The notes under the pieces: generated by a model
The model's input: only the letters and a program-made list of their open reading frames with translations
Database searches by the model: none
What the model was told of the DNA's origin: nothing
Position numbers and translations under genes: made by a program
Assembly (NCBI GenBank): GCA_027487735.1
Contig: JAIYDA010000127.1
Coordinates: 1 to 39,761, forward strand
Length of the DNA stretch: 39,761 nucleotides
Origin: Planctomycetaceae bacterium
Lineage (GTDB): Bacteria > Planctomycetota > Phycisphaerae > Phycisphaerales > UBA1924
Direction: 5' to 3'
In this document: positions 16,775-25,982 of the stretch, one piece after another
How the letters are laid out: every line of letters starts with the position of its first letter
Position numbering within the stretch: position 1 is the first letter of the stretch

Positions 16775-19336
16775 TCAGGGCTGGCTTGATCGAAGGGACG
16801 ACTCGATCGCTCGCCATCGCTCGGCGTTCTCTTGGTCGTCGAGTCGCCGATAAGACCATAAGATCGCACCAGCGATCCTCGCTGCGAACGGCGCGGCGCT
16901 GCTCTCGGTCTTCGTACATTCGAAGGCCCGCTCCAGGTACACGAGCGACTCCCTCGGCCCGCCAGCCAAGGAGAAGATTGTTCCAATCTGAAGCAGCACA
17001 CTGACGATGCCCCGTCCACATGGTGTGCTCTGACCTTCGAGCTCGGTCAGTGTTGCATCGGCTTCGGCCAAGGCTTGGTCCTTGTCGCCGACGTACATCA
17101 ATGCGCCCGCGACATACATCCGCGACTGAGCGATTTGCTGAAGGGGTACTCCGATCTGCCGCTCACGCGACACAGCCTCCCGCATCGGAGCGATCACGCC
17201 CGGTCCGTCGCCGCGACGGGCCTTGGCAAAGTTCAGAAGAACGACGCCCGAGACGACGTCGGGGTGATCGGCCCCAGACGCTTCAACGCTGGCCGCATGG
17301 TTGCGCTCCATGATCTCCACTGCCTGATCGAGCTGGTTGTTCTCCATATACGAGATGCCAAGCTGCCAGCCCGTGTTGTGCGTGATGGGGTCGCGGGGTG
17401 CCAAGCGAGCGCGAATCTCGTATCCCTCGCGCGCATGCGGAAGCCCTTGCGCCGAGGCGCCCTTCCGTCCATAGGCCACGCCCAAGTTGGACAGCGCCGA
17501 CGCGCGAAGTAACTCGTCAGTCTTGCCCACGTCACTCTCAAGCATGGCCAGGAGCATCTCGATGGCCTGGTCGTACTTGCCCCCCGCGGCGTACGTTTGG
17601 GCCAGAGCCCCGCTCGTCTGAAAGGCCAACCGGGGGGAGTCGGCGGCTCGCGCGAACTCGGCCGCCCGAATGAACCGCTGCTCGGCTTCCTGAGGAAGAC
17701 TCATTCGACTTGCGACATAGCCGAGTCGCATCATGATGCTCGTGCGTAGTGAACGTGCGCGCGGCAGTGACTCCGCGCCGAGCGAGTCCACCTGTGGCAG
17801 CAGAAGCGACTCGACCGTCGAGTAGTCCCCGATGAGATAGAGCGGTTCGGCGAGCGCACTGGCGACCTCGGCGCGCACGATGTTGTTCGATGGTGGTTGT
17901 GTTAGAAAGTCTGATGCTGCGACCTTGAGGATCTGTTCGAAGGCTGCTTTCGGGCCGAGGCGTGCCGGGTGGGCGCGCATGAGCAACTCGCGGAGATACG
18001 CCGCGACTTCTTCGGCCCGAGCCAAGGCCTGATCGGCGCGGGCCTTGTCTTCCTGAGATTGGAGAAGGGCCGTCTGGGCTACCTGCCGGTCGAGTAGCGC
18101 TCGCCGGAATCCAAGTCCCGCGGCGAGCAGCCCTGCGAATAGCGCCAGCAGAACGATGGCACCCGAAACAACGGGTAGCCTGTGTCGCTGCACGAACTTC
18201 TGTGTTCGGTACCACGATGAAGGCGGCCTCGCCAGGATCGCTCGCCCAGTGAGGAACCGCTCGATGTCCTCAGCGAACTCGCTCGGCGATGGGTACCGCT
18301 GGGCGGGGTCGGGGTGGCATGCTTTGAGCACAAGGCAGTCGAGCTCGGCGGGGACGCCATCGCGGACACGCGGAGCGGCCGTCGCGGGGTCCTTCTTTCG
18401 GCTGGGCGCCATGCGTGGATGGGCCGAGAGGACGGCGCGGACATTACCGACCGATACCCCCTGGAGCTTCTCTGTTGGAACCGGCAGGTCGCCGGTCAGG
18501 AGCTCGTAGAGAACAACCCCGAGCGAGTAGACGTCGGAGCGAACGTCGGCGTCAGGGTGCAGTTGATCGGTCTGTTCGGGGCTGATGTACCCAAGTGTTC
18601 CCAGCAACTGACCCACGAGAGTGTGCCCGCTACGCGTGGGGCTGCTGTTGAGGAGCTTGGCGAGCCCGAAGTCGATGACCTTTGCCACGGGCTGGGCGTC
18701 CTCGTCGGTGACGAGGATGTTGGAGGGCTTGAGGTCCCGGTGCAGAATGCCCCTGTTGTGCGCGTGCTGCACGCCTCGGCATGCCTGCACGAAGAGTTCG
18801 AGGCGTTGGCGGAGGGAGAGGTTGTGGAGCGAGGCGTATTCGGTGATCGGGGGGCCATCAACTAGCTCCATGGCGATGTACGAGCGCCCGTCGCCGTCGG
18901 TGCCAGCGTCGAGCAGCCGGGCGACGTTGCGATGCTCCATCTTGGCGATGGCCTGGCGTTCGTCCTCGAAGCGCGCGAGCAACTGCCGAGAACTGAACTC
19001 GGCACGAAGGACCTTGACCGCCGCACGACGCCGGACAGGGATCTGCTGATGAGCGCGGTAGACGTTGCCCATGCCGCCCTGGGCGATCAACCCTTCGACG
19101 ACGAAGGGGCCAATCTGCCTCGGCAACACTCCCGCGACGGCAAGCCCTTCTGGAGGCACCACCAGCGGGGTGAGTGGATCCCGCAGTCCCATATCAACGT
19201 TGATCAGTCGGGTTGCTTCCTTCGCCAACTCGGGGTCATCGCCAAGGCGCTCGGCGATCCACGCCCGTTGCTGCGGCGGACTGAGCCCTTCGAGGATCAA
19301 AAGGGCTTCCTTCAGGCGTTCGTGTCGGAGATCCAT
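16775..19336 (-). CDS. PknB-type Ser/Thr kinase with TPR-like tail
   Basis: 853 aa. A short helical N-terminus (LSPPQQRAWIAERLGDDPEL) typical of Planctomycetes kinases precedes a complete kinase domain (residues about 78-362): Gly loop AQGGMGNVYRA, Lys108, catalytic HRDLKPSNIL (Asp201), DFGLAKLL (222-227), YISPEQ. One transmembrane helix (about 388-409) follows, then a helical tail of about 440 residues with TPR-like repeats (for example ALAQTYAAGGKYDQAIEMLL). The kinase is cytosolic and the TPR region is predicted on the far side of the membrane. Its start lies 6 nt after the sigma factor stop, so it is co-expressed and may phosphorylate or tune that pathway. Confidence 0.93.
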   Translation of the reverse strand: MDLRHERLKEALLILEGLSPPQQRAWIAERLGDDPELAKEATRLINVDMGLRDPLTPLVVPPEGLAVAGVLPRQIGPFVVEGLIAQGGMGNVYRAHQQIPVRRRAAVKVLRAEFSSRQLLARFEDERQAIAKMEHRNVARLLDAGTDGDGRSYIAMELVDGPPITEYASLHNLSLRQRLELFVQACRGVQHAHNRGILHRDLKPSNILVTDEDAQPVAKVIDFGLAKLLNSSPTRSGHTLVGQLLGTLGYISPEQTDQLHPDADVRSDVYSLGVVLYELLTGDLPVPTEKLQGVSVGNVRAVLSAHPRMAPSRKKDPATAAPRVRDGVPAELDCLVLKACHPDPAQRYPSPSEFAEDIERFLTGRAILARPPSSWYRTQKFVQRHRLPVVSGAIVLLALFAGLLAAGLGFRRALLDRQVAQTALLQSQEDKARADQALARAEEVAAYLRELLMRAHPARLGPKAAFEQILKVAASDFLTQPPSNNIVRAEVASALAEPLYLIGDYSTVESLLLPQVDSLGAESLPRARSLRTSIMMRLGYVASRMSLPQEAEQRFIRAAEFARAADSPRLAFQTSGALAQTYAAGGKYDQAIEMLLAMLESDVGKTDELLRASALSNLGVAYGRKGASAQGLPHAREGYEIRARLAPRDPITHNTGWQLGISYMENNQLDQAVEIMERNHAASVEASGADHPDVVSGVVLLNFAKARRGDGPGVIAPMREAVSRERQIGVPLQQIAQSRMYVAGALMYVGDKDQALAEADATLTELEGQSTPCGRGIVSVLLQIGTIFSLAGGPRESLVYLERAFECTKTESSAAPFAARIAGAILWSYRRLDDQENAERWRAIESSLRSSQP

Positions 19337-19342
19337 GGATGA

Positions 19343-19918
19343 CTACCTGCTGCCGTCCCGGGCTGACCGGAGTTCTTGAGCGAGCCAGCGGCGGGCAAAG
19401 GCCCAGTCGCGTTCGACCGTGCGTTCCGTCACGCCCAGAGAGATCGCGATCTCGGCGAAGTCCAGCCCAAGGAAGAAACGCATTGTGACGACTTTCGCCG
19501 ACCTTGAATCGATCGATTCGAGGCGTGTAAGGGCGTCGTCGATGCCGACCACCTCCTCCGGGTTCCGGTTCATCGCGATACCCACGTCCTCGAGCGGGAT
19601 GCGCTCTTGGCTACCTCCGCGCTTCAGCGCTGACGCTCGGCGCGCCCGATCCACAAGGATGCTCCGCATCGCCATCGCGGCTGCACCGATGAAGTGGGAC
19701 CGGCCCTCCCATGAACGGGACTGGTCCTTTCCCAGCTTGAGATAGACCTCGTTCAGGAGCTCTGTCGGTTGAAGCGAGGCCCCGGGTCCGAGTGTTCGGA
19801 GCCGGTACTCGGCAAGCGAGCGCAACTCGTTATAGACCAACGAGATCAGTTGGTCGGTGCCGGATGGGTTCACCGACTCAGTGGGATCAGAGCTCTGGTT
19901 TGGGCTGTCCTGCGGCAT
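19343..19918 (-). CDS. ECF-type RNA polymerase sigma factor
   Basis: 191 aa from ATG at 19918 (MPQDSPNQ); the frame is open to 20182 but the extension is low-complexity and not conserved-looking. Region 2 is seen as LISLVYNELRSLAEYRLRTLGPGASLQPTELLNEVYLKL, where the split helices and AxxHF-like FIGAAAMAMRSILVDRARR are typical of the Planctomycetes/Acidobacteria ECF group usually named TIGR02999. Region 4 is MRFFLGLDFAEIAISLGVTERTVERDWAFARRWL. In this group signalling runs through a neighbouring Ser/Thr kinase rather than an anti-sigma factor, and such a kinase follows directly. Confidence 0.92.
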   Translation of the reverse strand: MPQDSPNQSSDPTESVNPSGTDQLISLVYNELRSLAEYRLRTLGPGASLQPTELLNEVYLKLGKDQSRSWEGRSHFIGAAAMAMRSILVDRARRASALKRGGSQERIPLEDVGIAMNRNPEEVVGIDDALTRLESIDSRSAKVVTMRFFLGLDFAEIAISLGVTERTVERDWAFARRWLAQELRSARDGSR

Positions 19919-20130
19919 GCTGGATCGGTTCGTATCAGGGGGACGCGACGGCGAGCGATCGTACCCGCCCGGCCTGAGCTCCCTTCGAGAATGTCCCGGA
20001 TCTTTGTCGGTCGTGGCACGCATGCTGCGTCTTCTTCGTGGCGTCGCAGTTGCCGCCACAGGCGCGTGCCCGTGGCAGGACGGCGACCCGAGTTCGCATC
20101 GGCCTGATGCCGACCCCACGGAGTCGCACA

Positions 20131-20898
20131 ATGCAGACAACAGCTCAACGGTTTGTCGTGTCCACGCTCGCCCTCGCTTCATTGGTTGGAGCGGCTGTCA
20201 TGTTCGCGGGCGGCCAGAACGTCAGTCTCGCCCAGTCCGCGAGCGTGTCCGCGCCCAAGGCGATGTGGGCCCCGGGGGGCAAGCGAGAGCGCTGGACGCC
20301 GGAGAACACGGTCTTCGCGTTCGTGGATCACCAGACCGGCTTGATGAACCTGGTCAACGACACCCCGGCCGTGGAGTACAAGAACGTCGTGGTGGGCCTG
20401 GCGAAGCTGGCGAAGATCCACAACATCCCCTCCGTCATCACCACGAGCGCTGAATCGGGCCCGAACGGCCCGAAGCTGCCCGAGGTCGTCGCCCAGCTCC
20501 CCAACGCCCCGTACATCAAGCGCAACGGGCAAATAAACGCCTGGGAAGACCCGGCCTTCGTCGACGCCATCAAGAAGACCGGGCGCACCAAGATCGTCAT
20601 GTCCGGCATCACCACCGATGTGTGCGTGGCGTTCGCCGCGCTGTCGGCCCTCGACGCGGGCTTTGAGGTCTACGTCGTCACCGACGCCTCGGGCTCGATG
20701 TCGGAGCAGACGCAACTCGCCTCCCTCATGCGCATGCAGGACGCCGGTGCCATCATGGGCACCTGGTTCGCCCTCTCCTGCGAGATGCTCTACGACTGGC
20801 GCAACCCCAAGGGGCAGGAGACTGCCCAGCTCTTTGTCGAGCACTTCCCGGCGTACGCCGAGATCTTCCACAGCCACGCCGCACACTCCAAGAAGTAA
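20131..20898 (+). CDS. Exported isochorismatase-like cysteine hydrolase
   Basis: 255 aa from ATG at 20131. An N-terminal signal sequence (MQTTAQRFVVSTLALASLVGAAVMFAG, cleavage around SLAQ, residue 35) leads into an isochorismatase-fold domain. The expected catalytic triad is visible: Asp66 (FAFVDHQ), Lys130 (PYIKRNGQINAW) and Cys165 (GITTDVCVAFAA). Family members cleave C-N amide or vinyl-ether bonds. Most are cytoplasmic, so export is notable. It is divergent from the sigma factor gene and heads a same-strand run to the porin at 25421. Confidence 0.9.
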   Translation: MQTTAQRFVVSTLALASLVGAAVMFAGGQNVSLAQSASVSAPKAMWAPGGKRERWTPENTVFAFVDHQTGLMNLVNDTPAVEYKNVVVGLAKLAKIHNIPSVITTSAESGPNGPKLPEVVAQLPNAPYIKRNGQINAWEDPAFVDAIKKTGRTKIVMSGITTDVCVAFAALSALDAGFEVYVVTDASGSMSEQTQLASLMRMQDAGAIMGTWFALSCEMLYDWRNPKGQETAQLFVEHFPAYAEIFHSHAAHSKK

Positions 20899-20995
20899 AC
20901 CGCATGACCACCGCGGGCATCGATTCGCCAGACTCATCGCTGGAACGCTTCCCGATTGAATCACACCTCGCTCCCGCACACGAGAAGGGGTCGCC

Positions 20996-21592
20996 ATGAA
21001 GGACCTGTTTACCTCCAAGAACGCCGCGATGCTCCTCATCGATCACCAGGTCGGTACGATCAAGCTCGCTCGCAACATTGATCACGACGAAATCGTCCGC
21101 AACGCCCGCGCTCTGGCGCGTACAGCGACGCGGACCGACATGCCGCTGATCTTGACGAGCAGCCAAGAGGACCGCTTCCAAGGCCGACTTTTCCCGGATA
21201 TTGAAGCCATCGCTCCAAAGGCCTATGCCACCCGCGTCAAGCGTCCGGGCGTCGTTGACTGCTGGATGTACAAGCCCTTTAAGGACGCGGTGCAGCAGTC
21301 GGGCCGCAAGAAGCTCATCATGGCCGGGCTGACCAACGATGTGTGCATCGTATTTCCCGCGATCAGCGCGGTCGAGGATGGCTACGAGGTGCAAGTCGTT
21401 GTCGACGCCGGAGGTTCGCCTACTGCGACCGCCGACGCGACGGCGATCGAGCGCATGCGCAGCCGCGGCGTTGTCATCACGTCTACCAACCAAGTCATGG
21501 CCGAGCTCGCCACCGACTGGGCAAGCCCCGAAGGCGCTGCGATCCAGGCAATCATGTACGAGGAGGTTCTCAAGCGGTTGGTGGAAGCATGA
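20996..21592 (+). CDS. YcaC-like isochorismatase-family hydrolase
   Basis: 198 aa, cytoplasmic. Triad residues Asp16 (LLIDHQ), Lys82 (RVKRPGVVDCW) and Cys117 (GLTNDVCIVF) are all present, and the sequence resembles the YcaC subgroup, whose physiological substrate is unclear. It is homologous to the exported enzyme 98 nt upstream but divergent enough not to be a recent duplicate. An AAGGGG-type ribosome-binding site precedes the ATG. Its TGA overlaps the ATG of the next, damaged gene. Confidence 0.88.
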   Translation: MKDLFTSKNAAMLLIDHQVGTIKLARNIDHDEIVRNARALARTATRTDMPLILTSSQEDRFQGRLFPDIEAIAPKAYATRVKRPGVVDCWMYKPFKDAVQQSGRKKLIMAGLTNDVCIVFPAISAVEDGYEVQVVVDAGGSPTATADATAIERMRSRGVVITSTNQVMAELATDWASPEGAAIQAIMYEEVLKRLVEA

Positions 21593-22018
21593 GCCGCGCC
21601 GACCCACCCCACGCAGGGTTCGGGTGCATTTGGCATCGCCAGCGCAGGAGAGCTCGCCTCTGGCGGCGTCACCGACTGCTTCGCTGACCAGTTCGGCAAG
21701 ACCTTCCTCGCCTCATTCCCCGGGCTCTCCGCGAGCTACTACTCGATCGCGATCCTCGAGACCATCGCCGCCCTCACGGCCGTCAGCTCGCTCGTGACGG
21801 GCGAGCCCTTTCGCCGCCGATCCCCATCGCTCCTGTACGCCGCCCTGCTGCTCAGCCTGCTGACGTTCGTCCAGCTCAACTTCGGCAAGCAGCTCCTCGC
21901 CGACTTCGACGGGGTCCACGACCTCTTCATGTACTTCGCGGGCACCCTCGTGATGCTTGCCGTCGTCCGATCCTTCGACACGTCCGGTGCCGCGGCTTTG
22001 TCGGCCGAACGGCGCTGA
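21589..22018 (+). pseudogene. Small membrane protein with 5' frameshift (DoxX-like?)
   Basis: The ATG at 21589 overlaps the previous stop (ATGA), but that frame stops after 32 codons. From about 21610 a frame shifted by one base reads QGSGAFGIASAGELASGG, then ...DQFGKTFLASFPGLSASYYS..., and continues to 22018. It has three hydrophobic helices (YYSIAILETIAALTAVSSLV, LLYAALLLSLLTFVQL, DLFMYFAGTLVMLAVV). The C-run at 21603-21610 is the likely indel site; removing one C restores a single reading frame of about 142 codons. The layout vaguely recalls DoxX-like membrane proteins, but I cannot confirm that. It may be an intact gene with a sequencing error. Confidence 0.55.
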
Positions 22019-22074
22019 ACGCACACGCACGCTCCGCTCCGCTTGAGAGAAGCTCTATTTGAGGAAGCCTGACC

Positions 22075-23916
22075 ATGCATCTGACCCGACGCGAGTTGAT
22101 TGCCCTCGGTGCCGCCGCCTCCGCCGCTGCGCTCATTCCTGCCTGCGCGGCGCCGCGTCAACCCTCAGGCGCCGATAGCGACACCAACGCGCCGCCCGAC
22201 CTGATTGTCCACAACGCCAAGATCACGACCCTTGATCCATCCCGCCCCTCGGCGCGGGCGATCGCCGTGCGTGCGGGCGTCATCACCGCCGTCGGCAGCG
22301 ACGAGGACATCCTTCGCCTCAAGGGCGGCAGGACGACCGTCATCAACGCCCAGTCCCGACGCCTCATCCCCGGCCTCAACGACACCCACACCCACACCGT
22401 CCGCGGCGGGCTCAACTACGCCCTCGAACTCCGATGGGACGGCGTCACCAGCCTCAAGCAAGGCCTCCAGATGCTCCGCGAACAAGTCCGCCGTACCCCG
22501 CCGGGCCAGTGGGTCCGCGTCGTGGGCGGCTGGTCCTACGCCCAGTTCGAAGAAAAGCGGCTCCCGACGCTGGATGAACTCAACGCCATCGCGCCCGACA
22601 CGCCCGTCTTCGTGCTCTACGTCTACACCTCCGCCCTGCTCAACAAGGCCTGCCTCAAGCACCTCGGCATCGACAAGAACTTCCCCGGCAACAAGTACCC
22701 CGGCGGCACGATCGTGCGCGATGCTTCCGGCGAACCCTCGGGCCTCCTCCTCGCCGACCCCTCCGCCCTCATCCTCTACTCCACCCTCAACGACGGCCCC
22801 AAGCTCGACATGGAGCAGCAGATGCTCTCCAGCCGACACTTCATGAAAGAGCTCAACCGTCTGGGCATCACCAGTTCCCTCGACTGCGGCGGCGGCTTCC
22901 AGAACTGGCCCGACGACTACGTCGTCATCAAGGAACTCCACAAGCGCAACCAGCTCACGATGCGCATCGGCGTCTCCACCTTCATTCAGCGCCCTGGCAA
23001 GGAACTCGAAGACTTCCGCGACTGGACCGAGCGCTACAGCCCACGCTTCAACGGGCAGGGCGAGGGCGACGACATGTTCTACCTCATCGGTGGCGGCGAG
23101 ATGCTCGTTCGATCTGCCTACGACTTTGAGGTGTTCAACATGCCGCGGGTGGTGCCGCCGCCAAACGCGGAGGCAGATCTCGAGCGCGTCGTCCGCCTCC
23201 TCGCCGAGAAGAAGTGGCCCTTCCGCTTCCACGCCACCTATGACGAGACCGTCACGCGCCACCTCGACGTGCTCGAACGCGTCCACCGCGAGATCCCGAT
23301 CGACAAGCTCCATTGGATCTGCGATCACGCCGAGTCGCTGAGCGATCGCAACATCGAACGGATCGCCGCGATGAACGGAGGGGTCGCTGTTCAGAACCGC
23401 ATCGCGTTCCAGGAGATCCCGTTCCTCGAGCGATACGGGCCGGATGCAGCGGACGAAGCTCCGCCCATCAACCGCATCCTGAAGGCCGGGGTGCCCGTCG
23501 GCGCCGGCACCGACATGTCCCGCGTCAGTAGCTACAACCCCTGGGCCTGCCTCCGCTGGCTTGTCACTGGCAAGGGCGAGGGTGGTGCGATCCTTCTCTC
23601 TGCCCGTACCCGCCTCAATCGCGACACCGCCCTGCGGATCTGGTGCGACAACGCCTGGTTCAGCCGCGAGGAACGCCGCAAGGGCCGCCTCGCTCCGGGC
23701 CTGCTGGGCGACTTCGCCCTCCTGAGCGAGGACTACTTCACCGTCGACGAAGACCGCATCGCCGACCTTCACAGCGTCCTCACCGTGGTCGCCGGCCGCG
23801 TCGTCCACGCCTCTGCCGAGCACGCCGCGCTCGACACACAGTTGCCCGACCTCGCGCCGGGCTGGTCCCCGGTCAGGCACTACACCTCGTGGCGTGGGAA
23901 GGCAGTCACCTCATGA
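22075..23916 (+). CDS. Exported amidohydrolase (YtcJ-like)
   Basis: 613 aa. The N-terminus has a twin-arginine start (LTRRELIALGAAA) and a lipobox-like IPAC at residues 21-24, suggesting Tat export and lipid anchoring. The amidohydrolase-superfamily TIM barrel shows the metal-binding DTHTHT (104-108), then FHATYDETV and WICDHAESLSD as later histidine ligands, and VGAGTDMSRV with the catalytic Asp. The length and the split small beta domain (LIVHNAKITTLDP at the start, GDFALLSEDYFTV at the end) fit the YtcJ/Amidohydro_3 group, which hydrolyses amides or imidates. Its stop overlaps the start of the porin gene, so enzyme and channel are coupled. The substrate is unknown. Confidence 0.9.
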   Translation: MHLTRRELIALGAAASAAALIPACAAPRQPSGADSDTNAPPDLIVHNAKITTLDPSRPSARAIAVRAGVITAVGSDEDILRLKGGRTTVINAQSRRLIPGLNDTHTHTVRGGLNYALELRWDGVTSLKQGLQMLREQVRRTPPGQWVRVVGGWSYAQFEEKRLPTLDELNAIAPDTPVFVLYVYTSALLNKACLKHLGIDKNFPGNKYPGGTIVRDASGEPSGLLLADPSALILYSTLNDGPKLDMEQQMLSSRHFMKELNRLGITSSLDCGGGFQNWPDDYVVIKELHKRNQLTMRIGVSTFIQRPGKELEDFRDWTERYSPRFNGQGEGDDMFYLIGGGEMLVRSAYDFEVFNMPRVVPPPNAEADLERVVRLLAEKKWPFRFHATYDETVTRHLDVLERVHREIPIDKLHWICDHAESLSDRNIERIAAMNGGVAVQNRIAFQEIPFLERYGPDAADEAPPINRILKAGVPVGAGTDMSRVSSYNPWACLRWLVTGKGEGGAILLSARTRLNRDTALRIWCDNAWFSREERRKGRLAPGLLGDFALLSEDYFTVDEDRIADLHSVLTVVAGRVVHASAEHAALDTQLPDLAPGWSPVRHYTSWRGKAVTS

Positions 23917-25421
23917 CACCAGATCATCTTCATCACACGCCCGGGGGCCCGCGGGCCGCTGGTTGCATTCTTGCGGCAGCATTTGGGGCTATCGCAGCAG
24001 CCTCAGTGATGGCCCAACCGAACGCACCCACTCCACCCGCCACAGCCACAGTTCCCGCCCCGCCTCCTCCGTTTCGCCTCTTCCGCTACGACGAGGATTA
24101 CGCATATCTCGCCGATCCCGCCCGAAGGACCGGCCCACTCGACGCCATCAAGTACATCCCGCTCGACGATGAAGACGCTGCCGTGCTGTCCTTTGGCGGC
24201 GAGGCCCGCTCACGCTACGAGTACTCCTCGGCTCCCGTCTTCGGCCTCAGAGCACCCGGGCACGATGACTTCTTCCTTCAGCGTTTCCTGCTGCAGTCTG
24301 ATCTCCAACTGGGTGATCGCGACGGCCTGAACGGGCGGGCGTTCGTCCAGCTTCTCTCCGGTCTGGTCGCGGGTGAGGAGTTCCCCAAGCCCGGGAACCA
24401 GGACAATGCCCTCGATGTCCAGCAGGCCTTTGGCGAGATCAGCTTCGGCGACACGCGGCCCGCGGCCATCAACTCCGATGCCACGGCATTCAGGCTCCGA
24501 GCAGGACGGCAGGAGATGGGATTCGGTTCCTTCCGCCTGGTCACCACACGTGAGCCGACCAACGCCCGACTCGCCTTCGACGGGGCTCGCGCGACCTTCA
24601 ACATCCAGCGCATGACCTTCGACGCGTTCCTGGTCAGACCGACTGACCAGAAGATCGGACTGTTCAACGACGGGCAGGACGACAACACCACCTTCTGGGG
24701 TCTGTACTCCGCCTTCCCGATGGCCACAGATCGAAGCCTGGTGCTGGACATCTACTACCTGGGCCTCAATCGGGAGAACACCCGATTCGCCAGCGGCGTC
24801 GGCGACGAACTGCGTCACTCGCTCGGTGCCCGGCTCTCCGGGAAGGCACATGGCTGGGACCACGACACCGAAGCCGTCTTCCAGTTCGGCACCTTCGATC
24901 AGCCCGGTCGTTCCCAGGACATCCTTGCCTGGACAATCGCCAGCAACACGGGCTACACGTTCGAGTACGTCGCTTGGAAACCCCGCATCGGCCTGAAGCT
25001 CAACGCCGCCAGTGGCGATGACGACCCCACCGACGGACGTCTCGGAACGTTCAACCCGCTGTTTCCGCGGAACAACTACTTCAGCGATGCCAATCTCCTC
25101 GCCCCGTACAACTTCTTTGACATGCACCCAACACTCACCCTCCGGCCAACGGATTCCCTCACCGTCACCGCCGGATGGGATGCGTTCTTTCGATACAGCA
25201 CCGACGATGCCGTCTTCTCGCCCACGGGCATCGTGATCCCCGCCACGGCTTCCGACGGTCGATTCGTCGGCAGCACGCTCACACTCGCCGCGGATTGGGC
25301 GATCAACCGGCACCTCACCCTGTCGGCCAGCTACGCCCATTTCTTCCGGGGCGAGGTCGTTCGAGACGCGGGGGGGAAAGACGTGGACTACTTCGGGGTA
25401 TGGCTGACCGCCAAGTTCTAA
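23913..25421 (+). CDS. Alginate-export-type outer-membrane porin
   Basis: 502 aa, ATG overlapping the amidohydrolase stop (ATGA). A signal peptide (LAAAFGAIAAASVMAQ) precedes a Pro-rich linker and then a long alternating beta-strand pattern: YDEDYAYLADP, FGGEARSRYEYSSAPVFG, LRAGRQEMGFGSFRLV, and a terminal strand ending VWLTAKF with Phe. YDEDY, GEARSRYE and GRQE are characteristic of the alginate-export (AlgE-like) barrel family. Many members serve uptake of small organic compounds, not alginate, and no alginate genes are present, so a substrate channel for the neighbouring hydrolases is more likely. Confidence 0.85.
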   Translation: MTPDHLHHTPGGPRAAGCILAAAFGAIAAASVMAQPNAPTPPATATVPAPPPPFRLFRYDEDYAYLADPARRTGPLDAIKYIPLDDEDAAVLSFGGEARSRYEYSSAPVFGLRAPGHDDFFLQRFLLQSDLQLGDRDGLNGRAFVQLLSGLVAGEEFPKPGNQDNALDVQQAFGEISFGDTRPAAINSDATAFRLRAGRQEMGFGSFRLVTTREPTNARLAFDGARATFNIQRMTFDAFLVRPTDQKIGLFNDGQDDNTTFWGLYSAFPMATDRSLVLDIYYLGLNRENTRFASGVGDELRHSLGARLSGKAHGWDHDTEAVFQFGTFDQPGRSQDILAWTIASNTGYTFEYVAWKPRIGLKLNAASGDDDPTDGRLGTFNPLFPRNNYFSDANLLAPYNFFDMHPTLTLRPTDSLTVTAGWDAFFRYSTDDAVFSPTGIVIPATASDGRFVGSTLTLAADWAINRHLTLSASYAHFFRGEVVRDAGGKDVDYFGVWLTAKF

Positions 25422-25718
25422 GAACTCGTACCAGTACTTCGAGTGAAGCACGAGCGCTACGGAAGTGCGAACGTGCGCAACATGCGACCCAAGTGCGGAT
25501 GTGAATGTCGTCCAGTTGCGGCCTCATGCCGTCGCGATGGCGTGGATCAAGCTGATCGTCCACCTTGTGGTCGCTCCGCTGCGAGCCGGGCCACATCCGC
25601 GGCGTACGCGTTGGCGAGATACTCGTGGCCTCAAACTGCATCCTGCCGAATGACCGGGCGTAAACGGGACCATTTGCGGACATGATAACCGGCTCGCCAC
25701 CTGGAAATCAGGGCAAAT

Positions 25719-25763
25719 CGGGGGAGCAGAACGCCGGTTGAACTCTTCTTCGGGTCCGGCCCA
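25719..25763 (+). repeat. Dispersed repeat, copy 9 (diverged)
   Basis: CGGGGGAGCAGAACGCCGG then TTGAACTCTTCTTCGGG. It keeps the spacing and GAACTnTTCTT signature of the core but lacks the GCGTTAGGG end and has no adjacent hairpin. Confidence 0.55.
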
Positions 25764-25781
25764 TAGCCAAAGCCGGGATGA

Positions 25782-25982
25782 TGCCAGTTCAAATCCTGCC
25801 AAGAGTCAGCCTGAAATCGATCGTTTTTCTCCGATTCCCCGCGAGTGTTTGAACCTTTGTAAATCCGTGCCCCACAACGAGCAAGCCCTTTGATGTGCTC
25901 ATCGAAGGGCTTTACTCTGAAACAAGTCGGGGTGACAGGACACCAATAGAACTTTTCTTGGAAGGCGTTAGGGATTGGGAGC
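25782..25982 (+). repeat. Dispersed repeat, copy 5 (long form)
   Basis: T-arm-like AGTTCAAATCCTGCC, CGAGTGTTTGAAC, hairpin 25883-25912 (AAGCCCTTTGATG, loop TGCT, CATCGAAGGGCTT; one G-T pair), then the core 25927-25982 with TCGGGGTGACAGGACACC and GCGTTAGGGATTGGGAGC. Parallel to copy 4 over about 200 nt. Confidence 0.88.
25883..25912. terminator. Hairpin of repeat copy 5
   Basis: A 13-bp stem with loop TGCT, located between the porin gene and the convergent exporter-3 operon. It can terminate both. Confidence 0.65.

Noticed and set aside
22165-23880. 571-codon open frame opposite the amidohydrolase
   Set aside because: It is the antisense of a clear amidohydrolase gene, with composition bias typical of high-GC shadow frames and no domain.
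25443-25685. Small plus-strand gene after the porin
   Set aside because: No domain or ribosome-binding site, and several overlapping frames of similar length are open on both strands.
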